DNA of 64,000 nt from Moorena producens 3L (GTDB lineage: Bacteria; Cyanobacteriota; Cyanobacteriia; Cyanobacteriales; Coleofasciculaceae). Below are positions 36,291 through 45,024 of this stretch, in pieces; position 1 is the first letter of the stretch; each line of letters begins with the position of its first letter. The position numbers and the translations under genes are program-made. Below the pieces are notes generated by a model. The model was not told the origin of the DNA, did no database searches, and worked only from the letters and a program-made list of their open reading frames with translations. The stretch is from assembly GCF_000211815.1 (NCBI RefSeq), contig NZ_GL890948.1, positions 35,727-99,726 on the forward strand. The letters run 5' to 3'.

Positions 36291-37166
36291 ATGTTTCAGC
36301 TTAAAAACCACAAGTGCTTCTCTTTGAGAACAGGTATTGTCAGCCTGATCGGTGTGGCCAGTTTATTGGATACTAATCCTGCCTCAGCTGCCATCATCAC
36401 TAATGGTAGTTTTGAAAACGATTTTACGGGCTGGGAAACATTGGGTAGTGCTTCTGTGCGCACCGCAGGTTTTGGTAGTAAACCTACTGACGGCAGTTTC
36501 TATGCCCAGCTAGATACATTCCTTCCCCAGGAAAAAGAGAACTTCCTGGAGCTAGCCAATTTTCTAGAGCTGAACATTACAGCGCTGGATAATCTGGGCG
36601 CGGGAAAGGGGGAGGTGTTTGAAGGATCAGCAATCAGAACTACCTTTACAGCCGTTGCAGGAGATGTGCTTAATTTCGATTACAACTTCCTCACAGATGA
36701 TTACGGTTCCGAATATTTTAATGACTTCGCTTTTGTGGGAATTTCCGGTCAGGTGAGTGGTTTGGCTGATACGTTCTCAGTATTAGCTGATTCCATGACA
36801 CCTTTTGTGAATGAAACTGGTTTTAGCACCTACTCTCAGACAATTGCTGCTTCTGGAACCTACACCTTCACCATAGGTGTGACAGATGTTGGGGATGGTG
36901 CTTTTGATTCAGGACTACTAATCGATAATGTCAATGTAGTCAGACTGGAACCAACTGATCCCCCCTCCGTTCCAACACCAACTGATCCCCCCTCCGTTCC
37001 AACACCAACTGATCCCCCCTCCGTTCCAACACCAACTGATCCCACCTCCGTTCCAGAACCAACCTCTATATTGGCGTTAATAGCCATCGGGGCTTTAGGG
37101 GTGAGAAGTCAGTGGAACAAAGACAAAAAAAAGTGTGAGGGAACTACTAAAACACTGCACAGCTAA
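36291..37166 (+). CDS. PEP-CTERM protein with PTDPPSVPT repeats
   Basis: The 291-residue product has a signal peptide (LRTGIVSLIGVASLLDTNPA, cleavage near SAA). A carbohydrate-module-like domain follows, beginning IITNGSFENDFTGWETLGSA with VLNFDYNFLTDDYGSEYF. After it come four PTDPPSVPT units (residues about 221-252) and a C-terminal SVPEPTSILALIAIGALG followed by a basic tail. The N-terminal domain resembles secreted cyanobacterial proteins with a discoidin-like fold. The repeats act as a linker to the sorting tail. It lies in the same segment, between the 250-bp inverted repeats, as the RTX-like gene. Confidence 0.72.
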   Translation: MFQLKNHKCFSLRTGIVSLIGVASLLDTNPASAAIITNGSFENDFTGWETLGSASVRTAGFGSKPTDGSFYAQLDTFLPQEKENFLELANFLELNITALDNLGAGKGEVFEGSAIRTTFTAVAGDVLNFDYNFLTDDYGSEYFNDFAFVGISGQVSGLADTFSVLADSMTPFVNETGFSTYSQTIAASGTYTFTIGVTDVGDGAFDSGLLIDNVNVVRLEPTDPPSVPTPTDPPSVPTPTDPPSVPTPTDPTSVPEPTSILALIAIGALGVRSQWNKDKKKCEGTTKTLHS

Positions 37167-37857
37167 TTGGGAGACCCGCGAAAAATGGACTAAAGACTCT
37201 GACCAATGAACTAGAGCGATAAGGAGCGAGTGTTGGTTCCCAGTAATTCTAATCATGACAGAACGCCATGGGCGATTTCTATTCTGCAATAGTTACGCTT
37301 CACGCCTATCCCAACGGCAGGAAAATCTCTTAGCTTAGACTAATTACCTTAGACTAACAAAGTTACAAACAAAGTTACACATGCTCTAAAATCCGAATTA
37401 TGTTATTATGAAATGATACCGATTATGCATATCAGTGAACAACGTAAAATCAATCTCCGCAACAAGTAATAGCTCGTTGCTCTAGGGCTTGTGCTCCTCG
37501 TGTTGTTATTTCAGGTCCAATGAGCAGAACTTTATCGCAAACCCAAATCTTTTGAAAACTTAATATATAGTCAACCCAAGTGGCGAGTACTCAGCTATAG
37601 CGCTACGCTTAGCGTCAGAAGTTAGAAGTCAGCAAGGTTCGAAGTAGGCGATTACTTACGTTTCGGAGTTTAGGAATGTCAAACATCATATGTAGTGCTA
37701 TATCAGCGGTCAGCCCAGTTGCTTAGAACTGACCCTCAACCAATAACCAAACGCTCCGTGGGCAATGCACAATCAACGGCCTTACTGAACTAAGCAATGA
37801 TATCAAGTAGTGTGGTATCAGTAGTCAGTTACCCAGTACCCATTACCAATTAGCTAT
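37167..37857. repeat. Gene-free region with a TATAGC...GCTATA element
   Basis: The unit at 37596-37702 starts TATAGCGCTACG and ends GTAGTGCTATA with AGAAGTCAG and TTTCGGAGTTTAG inside, the basic 107-bp form of the element. The rest (37167-37595 and 37703-37857) holds no gene. Confidence 0.7.
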
Positions 37858-38107
37858 TATAGCGCTACGCGCAAGTCTCAAGTGAGAAGTCAGAAGTCAA
37901 AAGTAAGCATTGACTAGGTTTCGGAGTTTAGAAGCGATGCAGAGGTGCGACCCGTGGCGAATTTAATTCGCCAAGGTCAAGCGCACCATTACGGTCTTGG
38001 GGAGGCAGCGCGGTCTTGGGGGTCCCCCCCATGAGCGACTGCCGTGGTTTCCCCCACTCGCGCTTTGCATCAAGACAATGTCAAACATCTTAATGGGTAG
38101 TGCTATA
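37858..38107. repeat. Right arm of the 250-bp near-perfect inverted repeat
   Basis: Reverse complement of 34743-34992 with one mismatch (CGCGCAAG here, CGTGCAAG in the other arm). The two arms enclose 2.87 kb with the RTX-like and PEP-CTERM genes. The right arm ends 128 bases before the isomerase start. Confidence 0.92.
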
Positions 38108-38235
38108 CCAATACCCTATTTTCGTGAATGTGGAAAAACTGTACTGTTGAAGCTTGAAAATTAGGAATTATAATATACGGTGGGTAATATCTCCATCCTA
38201 TCCACCTAGCGCTACCACAAAGCCAAACATTTCTT

Positions 38236-38967
38236 ATGGGGACAACTACAGTTTTACGAATAGGCGATCGCGTCATTAGTGCAGAAGAAATTGTTCCCCT
38301 GCTAGCTGGTTACCAATTGCTGCCACCGTTAATCCGTGAGATTATCATTGACGAGGCAGTGGCTACCGCAAGCTGCACACCAGAGGAGAAGGCTCAAGCC
38401 TATCAGCAGTTCTTGGAAAAAAATCAGCTCATTGACGAGACGGCTAAACAGGCTTGGCTAAAGCAGCGTGGTATGAATCCAGCTCAATTAGAAGCCCTAG
38501 CGGTACGAAGTATTCTGATTGAGAAATACAAACAACAAACCTGGAGTCACAAACTGGAATCTTATTTTCTGGAGAGGAAGGGACAATTAGACCGGGTGAT
38601 TTATTCCCTGATTCGGACTAAAGACCCAGGGGTAGCCCAAGAAATCTATTTCCGAATTCAAGAAGGAGAAGAGTCTTTTGCTGACCTAGCCAGGGAATAT
38701 TCCCAAGGACCAGAAGCTCAGACTGGCGGATTAATCGGTCCGGTTGAACTGAGCGTACCTCACCCCGCCTTAGCCCAAATGCTTCGCCTGAGCCAACCCG
38801 GACAACTGTTCCCACCGACACGCTTGGGAGAATGGCTGTTAATCGTGCGTTTGGAGAAGTTTATGCCAGCCCAGTTAGATGATTCGATGCGCCAGCGACT
38901 ACTGAATGAATGTTTCAGCACCTGGCTAAGTGAGCAACTGAATCAGCAATTAGCGGCGCTAGATTAA
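38236..38967 (+). CDS. Parvulin-type peptidyl-prolyl isomerase of a type I secretion cluster
   Basis: The 243-residue protein has a helical N-terminal half and a parvulin (PpiC) domain with FADLAREYSQGPEAQTGGLIG and GQLFPPTRLGEWLLIVRLEKF. No signal peptide is visible, so it probably works in the cytoplasm. In cyanobacteria this type is often encoded beside peptidase/CNBD ABC exporters and HlyD proteins, as here, and may help prepare or hold the exported substrate. The gap of 451 bases to the exporter gene means co-transcription is possible but not shown. Confidence 0.8.
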   Translation: MGTTTVLRIGDRVISAEEIVPLLAGYQLLPPLIREIIIDEAVATASCTPEEKAQAYQQFLEKNQLIDETAKQAWLKQRGMNPAQLEALAVRSILIEKYKQQTWSHKLESYFLERKGQLDRVIYSLIRTKDPGVAQEIYFRIQEGEESFADLAREYSQGPEAQTGGLIGPVELSVPHPALAQMLRLSQPGQLFPPTRLGEWLLIVRLEKFMPAQLDDSMRQRLLNECFSTWLSEQLNQQLAALD

Positions 38968-39418
38968 CGACTTGACTTTCTAATGAAACTAAACTCAAGA
39001 AACTAAATAGATGGCTAAAATTCCGGATTTGGGGGAAAATAGGCGGGATTTGGCTAATAGTTTGGGCTAACCGCGCCAGATGGGGAAGATTCCGAAAAAC
39101 CCCTCTAGCTTGGGGATATGGTAATCCTGAAGCTGTGCCGTGGCTAAATGATCAGTAGTCTATGGTGTACGGTAAAATTTTTGTTCTTTAAGGCTAGTCT
39201 CAATAGACTTTGCCTGATTCCATCATAGCATAGCCAACTAGTTACATTTCTTGATGGAAGCGCTAAGCAATTCCTAGGGTGCGTTACAGAGTCTTTACAT
39301 AAAAGACAGACCTACTATGCTTAGCATATCCTAATAAATACCCCATTAGAAGCTGTTATCAAATTTAATTAAGCTAACTAATCTCAAATTTAAGCTAAGT
39401 AATCTCCTAAGAGGCTCA
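38968..39418. other. Spacer between isomerase and ABC exporter genes
   Basis: No gene. Includes CTAGGGTGCGTTACAG near 39278, part of the GTAGGGTGCGTTA repeat family, and AAGCTAAGTAATCTC-like direct repeats just before the exporter start. Confidence 0.4.
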
Positions 39419-42397
39419 ATGACCTATACAACAACAATTCAAGAGTTTCTAGCTGGTATTTCTCCGTTCAATAAATTGTCAAGGACAGCACTGCAAAAAC
39501 TGTCCACGAGTTGCCAACTGTTGCGCTACCGCATGGGTCAGACAATTGTGGTCAGGGATAAAATGCCAGGCCAAATCTCGATTTTATTCCAAGGAAAAGC
39601 CCGTCTCATCGGCTATGACCAACGCCGTCAAACCCCCACAACCCTCAAATTACTACAACCAGGAGCGATTATTGGCTGGGTCAGTTTGGTCAGGGGCATA
39701 CCCTGTGAAACTGCGATCGCATCGGTGGAAGCGGTTTGTGTCACCATCAATGCGGCTGACTTCTTAGGGCTGCTAGATACAGAAAAATCTTTCTCAGATG
39801 CCTTCAAAGCCCGTTGTGGTCTAGTGGAAATCTTTGATCTTTTGGGAACAGAGTTGGGGCGTCGGGCTGAGGCAGAGACTGACCTCAAAGCACTTGCCCT
39901 GTTAGCCTGGTCAGACGCTTTAGTTTATAACCTGCCTCGGGGCAAGCAAATGTCAAGCCAACTCGACCCCAATCGAGTATGGTTTGTGAGTGGGGGAGCA
40001 GCCGCCAATTTACCAGTAGGGTCTTGTCTGAGTTCAGAAGCATTGTCTAGCTTACAGGTCAATGGTCATGGTGCAACGCGCTTGGTGGGAATTCCAGAAG
40101 CTATTTTCTCTGAGCAAACCGCCAATGACTCGGAAACCCTGGCTGAGCCTACCGATACAATTCCCAGTATACCTCAAGACGATATTCCCCAGGCTCCAGA
40201 CCGACCGGATCAAGCTCCCGAGACGATTTACACTGGCCAGACTACTCCTACAAAATTCCCCTTTATACGGGGTAAAGGAGCAGTGCAGGAATCCTTGGCT
40301 TGTTTCCAAATGCTGAGTAAGTACTTTAAAATTCCTTTCCGGCGAGATAGTATACGGAAGGTGCTAAAAAACCAGCATGCTCGCACCGGTCAAATCTCCC
40401 TTCAGCACTGTGGTGCAGTGGCAGAACTGATGGGATTAACTGCCCAACTCGCAACAGTACCAGCTAACGCTATCAAACGTTTACCTACCCCAGCCATGCT
40501 GTTGTGGCACGATAGCTTAGCTATTCTCTATGAAGCCAGTGAACGGCAAATAGTGCTGGCGGTGCCACAGCTGGGAATTCAACGGCTTAAACCCAAAGAT
40601 TTTGAAGAAAACTGGGGAGAAGGCGGGCAGGTACTTCTGTTAAAACCTACCAAAGACACCCCTACCCAGCGGTTTGGTCTGAGTTGGTTTTGGCCTTCTA
40701 TCGTTCGTTACCGCAAGGTATTGACGGAAGTTTTAATTGCTTCTTTCTTTGTCCAACTGTTGGGTCTAGCCTATCCCTTGATTATCCGGGTACTCATTGA
40801 CAAAGTGATATCCCAAAACAGTACCGATACCTTGCAAGTACTGGGAATTTTACTGTTGGTGGTGTCGGTTTTTGAGGGGGTTTTAATCACCCTGCGTACC
40901 TACCTGTTTGTAGATACGACCAACCGTATCGATATGGCTCTCGGTTCCGAGATTATCGACCACCTGTTGCGCTTACCGTTAAATTATTTCGAGAAACGAC
41001 CCGTTGGGGAGTTGTCCACTCGGATCAATGAGCTAGAAAATATCCGCCAGTTTTTGACCGGGACAGCCCTAACCGTGGTGTTAGATTCAGTCTTTTCTGT
41101 AATCTACATCGTGGTCATGTTCCTCTTTAGTTGGGTGCTGACCCTGGTGACTTTGTCAGTAATCCCTTTGTTCATGCTCCTGACCCTGATCGTTTCCCCA
41201 ATTGTCCGGCAACAGCTACGCAATAAAGCGGAACGGAATGCTCAAACCCAATCCTATCTAGTGGAGGTATTATCTGGCATTTCCACCGTTAAAGCCCAGA
41301 ATATTGAATTGCGATCGCGTTGGAAATGGCAAGAGAAATATGCGCGCTATGTTAGTGAAGGCTTCAAGAATGTGCTAACCTCTACCGCTGCTAGTTCTAT
41401 GAGCACCTTCTTGAACAAACTCTCGGGTTTACTTGTGCTTTGGGTAGGGGTCTATCTAGTACTAGATGGACAATTAAGCTTAGGGGGGTTGATTGCCTTT
41501 CGGATTATTGGGGGCTACGTTACCAGTCCCTTGCTGCGTTTAGCCCAACTTTGGCAAAACTTCCAGTCTACAGCCCTATCTCTCGAACGCCTCAGTGACA
41601 TTGTCGATACACCCAAAGAAGTGGCTGAAGCAGACCAGGGTAATATCCCCTTGCCCTCTATCACGGGAGACATTCGCTATGAAAATCTCTCCTTCCGCTT
41701 TGCCAAGAGTGGACCAATGCAACTGAATAACATTAACGTCGAGATTCCAGCTGGTTCATTTGTAGGGATTGTGGGGCAAAGTGGTTCCGGTAAGAGTACC
41801 ATGACCAAACTTTTGGCTAGACTCTATGGTCCAGAGTCCGGTCGCATCATTGTCGATGGTTACGATATCTCGAAAGTCGAACTCTATTCCCTGCGGCGTC
41901 AGATTGGGATTGTGCCTCAGGAAACCCTCTTGTTTGAGGGAACCGTTCAAGAGAATATTGCTCTGACCAATCCTGATGCAGACAGTGAGGAAATTATTCA
42001 GGCAGCAAAGATAGCAGTGGCCCACGATTTTATCATGGAATTGCCTTTGGGTTACAATAGCAGCGTTGGCGAAAGGGGTTCAGGTCTTTCCGGGGGACAA
42101 CGACAGCGTATTGCGATCGCCAGAACGATTTTGCAATCACCCCAGTTAATGATATTAGATGAAGCCACCAGCGCCCTCGATTATGACACCGAGCGGCAAG
42201 TGTGTTTAAATCTAGCGGAAGCTTTTCAACAAAGCACGGTATTGTTCATTACCCACCGCCTAGGAACCATTCGCAACGCTGATATCATTTTGATGATGGA
42301 TCGGGGTTCAATAGTAGAGCAAGGTACTCATGATGAACTGATGGCTCAGAAAGGTCGTTACTATTGCCTCTACATGCAACAAGATGCTCAAATGTAG
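39419..42397 (+). CDS. ABC exporter with cyclic-nucleotide-binding-like and C39-like domains
   Basis: The 992-residue protein joins four parts. Residues about 10-140 resemble a CNBD (KARLIGYDQRR, LLQPGAIIGWVSLVRG). Residues about 290-430 resemble a C39 peptidase domain (LACFQMLSKYFKIPFRRDSI, MLLWHDSLAILYE). Six membrane spans follow from about 440 to 720. The ATPase has GQSGSGKS near residue 787, LSGGQRQRIAIARTI and LMILDEATSALD. The C39 domain lacks a clear CGPAC-type active site, so it may bind the substrate without cutting it. It is the inner-membrane motor of a type I secretion system, with the HlyD-type protein downstream. Confidence 0.9.
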   Translation: MTYTTTIQEFLAGISPFNKLSRTALQKLSTSCQLLRYRMGQTIVVRDKMPGQISILFQGKARLIGYDQRRQTPTTLKLLQPGAIIGWVSLVRGIPCETAIASVEAVCVTINAADFLGLLDTEKSFSDAFKARCGLVEIFDLLGTELGRRAEAETDLKALALLAWSDALVYNLPRGKQMSSQLDPNRVWFVSGGAAANLPVGSCLSSEALSSLQVNGHGATRLVGIPEAIFSEQTANDSETLAEPTDTIPSIPQDDIPQAPDRPDQAPETIYTGQTTPTKFPFIRGKGAVQESLACFQMLSKYFKIPFRRDSIRKVLKNQHARTGQISLQHCGAVAELMGLTAQLATVPANAIKRLPTPAMLLWHDSLAILYEASERQIVLAVPQLGIQRLKPKDFEENWGEGGQVLLLKPTKDTPTQRFGLSWFWPSIVRYRKVLTEVLIASFFVQLLGLAYPLIIRVLIDKVISQNSTDTLQVLGILLLVVSVFEGVLITLRTYLFVDTTNRIDMALGSEIIDHLLRLPLNYFEKRPVGELSTRINELENIRQFLTGTALTVVLDSVFSVIYIVVMFLFSWVLTLVTLSVIPLFMLLTLIVSPIVRQQLRNKAERNAQTQSYLVEVLSGISTVKAQNIELRSRWKWQEKYARYVSEGFKNVLTSTAASSMSTFLNKLSGLLVLWVGVYLVLDGQLSLGGLIAFRIIGGYVTSPLLRLAQLWQNFQSTALSLERLSDIVDTPKEVAEADQGNIPLPSITGDIRYENLSFRFAKSGPMQLNNINVEIPAGSFVGIVGQSGSGKSTMTKLLARLYGPESGRIIVDGYDISKVELYSLRRQIGIVPQETLLFEGTVQENIALTNPDADSEEIIQAAKIAVAHDFIMELPLGYNSSVGERGSGLSGGQRQRIAIARTILQSPQLMILDEATSALDYDTERQVCLNLAEAFQQSTVLFITHRLGTIRNADIILMMDRGSIVEQGTHDELMAQKGRYYCLYMQQDAQM

Positions 42398-42823
42398 CTA
42401 TGAAGGGTGAAGGGTGAAGGATTAACCATGAAGGGTTAAGCATTAAGGATTAAGGGTGAAGGATTAAGTGTGTATTGTCTCGGTATTTGCTATTTGGTTT
42501 AACCCTTGGTATCGGATAGACTAGGCTCAAGGATAAAAAAATACTAGTGGTCGGGTAGTTGGTTTTACAGAGGCTATCAAGTGAGAGCGAGAAGTTTTGG
42601 CTAACTCCCCCTAAAGTAAGTGATAAAAATGATCAATGAGTCAGTTTTTTATTAGTTACTAAATTTAATTATTCAACCAGATAATTATCTTAACATTCCG
42701 AGAAAATCCTTCATTCTTTATTATTTATCCTTCATTCTTTATTATTTATCCTTCATTCTTTATTATTTATCCTTCATTATTCATCCTTTCCGAAGTATTA
42801 ACGAATAGCAGGAGCTAATAACT
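42398..42823. repeat. Spacer with tandem repeats between exporter and HlyD genes
   Basis: GAAGGGT/GAAGGAT heptamers occur at 42400-42470, and three and a half copies of a 21-bp unit (CCTTCATTCTTTATTATTTA plus T) at 42708-42780. A ribosome site (CAGGAG near 42809) precedes the HlyD start. Confidence 0.75.
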
Positions 42824-44446
42824 ATGAGCCCATATAATGGCAATGGTAATGGCAATGGTAATGGCAATGGTTCCAAACCAAATCCAAAAATAAACTTAGG
42901 TTCTGTGGGTACTATTAGCAAAATGGCAGTTCCTCAAGACACCAGGGACAGACGTCGTGCTTCTAATAGTCACCTCGAATTCGACCAGCCGGTTATTCTA
43001 GAACAATCGCCCCATTGGTCTCATGCCATTCTCTGGGCACTGTTGAGTCTAACAACTTTTGGTATGGTGTGGGCTTACTTTGCCAAAATTGACTATGCCG
43101 TTCCCGCCCGGGGCAAGCTAGAGCCACAAGGTGCGGTTAAAGAAGTCCAAGCTCCTGTGGGTGGAGTGGTGACAAAAATTCATATTAAGGAAGGACAGCG
43201 GGTTAAAGAAGGGGATTTGCTCCTTTCGTTTGAGCCCAAGGCTACTCAGGCTCAACTCACGTCTCTCAATAAACGCCGTGCTACCTTAATCAGAGAAAAC
43301 CAGTTTTATCAGGCTGCAATTAGTAATCCTAATTATCCACCTGTACCACCACCAGGTATGGATATACAACTGTCCTCACAACTGCCTTCTCTGATCGCTA
43401 GTCGAAACACGCTACTGTCAGAAATTGGACTTTATCGCGCTCAACTTAGTGGAGGTTCTTCTAGGGCTAATCTTAACCCTGAACAACGAATTCGTTTACA
43501 ATATGGTACTGCTGCACTTGACGCTCGGATCGCTGAACTTGAGAGTAGAATTGGCTCCCTAGAGGAACAGCTGAAACAGAATCAGATTCAACTTGCCAAT
43601 GGCCGAGACATCCTAACAGTTGAGGAGGGTATTCTGACAGACCTCAGACCCCTGTATGAACAAGGGGGCTTTTCTAAGATTCAGTTCTTGAGGCAGCAAA
43701 ATGAGGTCAAAAATCGCCAAACTGAGGTAAACGCTAGGATTGAAGAAGAAAAACGCTTGCAAAAAGAAATTGCTGGGGTCAGAGCGAATCTACTCAGTAC
43801 CATTGCGTCTTCTCAACGAGAACTGGCTGATTTGATGGCCCAGAATAAAGAAAGAATTGATAGCATAAACACCCAAATAGCTAGCATTATCAGTCAATTA
43901 AACCAACGCATTGTTGATAACAATAAGCAGATGGCAGAAATTGATAGCCAGTTGCAGCAGGCTCAACTAACCCTAAGCTATCAAGAACTACGAGCTCCTG
44001 TTGATGGAACAGTCTTTGATTTGCAACCCTCAACTCCTGGTTTTGTTGCCAATACCACTCAGCCAGTGCTCAAAATTGTTCCCGGTAGCTCTCTGATTGC
44101 TAAGGTATATCTTACCAACCGAGACATCGGGTTTGTGGATGAAGGTATGGAAACCGAAGTCAGAGTTGACTCTTTTCCCTTTAGTGAGTTTGGTGATGTA
44201 AAAGGTGAGGTACTATCTATTGGTTCTGATGCCCTACCACCGGATCCTGCGGAACTGCGTCAAGACTATACTTTCCCTGCCAAAATTAAATTGGATAAAC
44301 AGTTCATTCAAGCTTATGGCAAAGAAGTGCAATTGCAATCGGGTATGTCTATCAGTGCCAATATCCGGGTGCGTAAACGAACAGTGATGAGTATTTTCAC
44401 CGAGATGTTTTTGGATAAGACTGAAAGCTTGACCAAAATGCGTTAG
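42824..44446 (+). CDS. HlyD-family periplasmic adaptor of type I secretion
   Basis: The 540-residue protein starts with an NGNGNGNGNG tract, then a membrane anchor at about residues 66-86 (AILWALLSLTTFGMVWAYF). The biotinyl-lipoyl-like half EVQAPVGGVVTKIHIKEGQR and VKEGDLLLSFEP follows, then a long coiled-coil hairpin (residues about 200-390). The second lipoyl half is LRAPVDGTVFDLQPSTPGFV, and a beta-barrel/MPS part follows (GMETEVRVDSFPF). It links the ABC exporter to an outer-membrane TolC-like channel, which is not encoded here. The AAT GGC runs in the first codons are prone to slippage. Confidence 0.9.
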   Translation: MSPYNGNGNGNGNGNGSKPNPKINLGSVGTISKMAVPQDTRDRRRASNSHLEFDQPVILEQSPHWSHAILWALLSLTTFGMVWAYFAKIDYAVPARGKLEPQGAVKEVQAPVGGVVTKIHIKEGQRVKEGDLLLSFEPKATQAQLTSLNKRRATLIRENQFYQAAISNPNYPPVPPPGMDIQLSSQLPSLIASRNTLLSEIGLYRAQLSGGSSRANLNPEQRIRLQYGTAALDARIAELESRIGSLEEQLKQNQIQLANGRDILTVEEGILTDLRPLYEQGGFSKIQFLRQQNEVKNRQTEVNARIEEEKRLQKEIAGVRANLLSTIASSQRELADLMAQNKERIDSINTQIASIISQLNQRIVDNNKQMAEIDSQLQQAQLTLSYQELRAPVDGTVFDLQPSTPGFVANTTQPVLKIVPGSSLIAKVYLTNRDIGFVDEGMETEVRVDSFPFSEFGDVKGEVLSIGSDALPPDPAELRQDYTFPAKIKLDKQFIQAYGKEVQLQSGMSISANIRVRKRTVMSIFTEMFLDKTESLTKMR

Positions 44447-44830
44447 CTATCAGCTATCAGCTATCAGCTATCAGCTATCAGCTATCAGCTATCAGCTCTC
44501 AGCTCTCAGCTCTCAGCTCTCAGCTCTCAGCTATCAGCTATCAGCTATCAGCTATCAGCTATCAGCTATCAGCTATCAGCTATCAGCTATCAGCTATCAG
44601 CTATCAGCTATCAGCTATCAGCTTTGTGGCACAGGCTAGAAGCCTGTGCCACAAAACTGTTCCCGTAGCGTGGCCAACGGCCAAGGGCAAATCCCCACAG
44701 TTAAATCGAACTATTAAATTCTCCCGTTCAAGGTTTATTTTAAATAAGCTGATGGCACCTCAATTAGCTTGCGCGTAGCGCATATGCTGACAGCTGAATG
44801 CTGACAGCTGAATGCTGACGGCTGAATGCT
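44447..44830. repeat. Long heptamer array and mixed repeats downstream of the HlyD gene
   Basis: About 25 copies of the 7-mer AGCTATC or AGCTCTC run from 44446 to 44622. A GTGGCACAGGCTAGAAGCCT palindrome and GCGTAGCGTGGCCAACGG cores follow, and then GCTGAATGCTGACAG units. The array starts immediately after the stop codon. Confidence 0.9.
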
Positions 44831-45024
44831 GACATGTTTCCCTACCTAAGCGATCGCTCTAGGTGTTGGTTGTTGCTATTGGCGGCAACCACTCCTCAAG
44901 ATTACGGTTCTACCGACTGCTGAGTTTAAGCACAGATGGGTACATTGATGGAAGTAAAGTACATAAAACTTTACACCAGGGTGATCTCTCACCCACTGCT
45001 TAAATTCGGTAAGGTGAACCGGGG
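44831..45024 (+). promoter_or_regulatory. 5' region of the clpC-like gene with hairpins
   Basis: GTAAAGT (44954-44960) and ACTTTAC (44968-44974) form one hairpin and GGTGA/TCACC (44980-44994) a second, within 70 bases of the start. They could act in the leader of the mRNA. AAGGTGAACCGGGG just before the ATG may serve as the ribosome site. Confidence 0.35.

Noticed and set aside
44446..44622. Regular repeats that might be taken for a CRISPR array
   Set aside because: The unit is a 7-bp tandem heptamer with no spacers; no cas genes are nearby.
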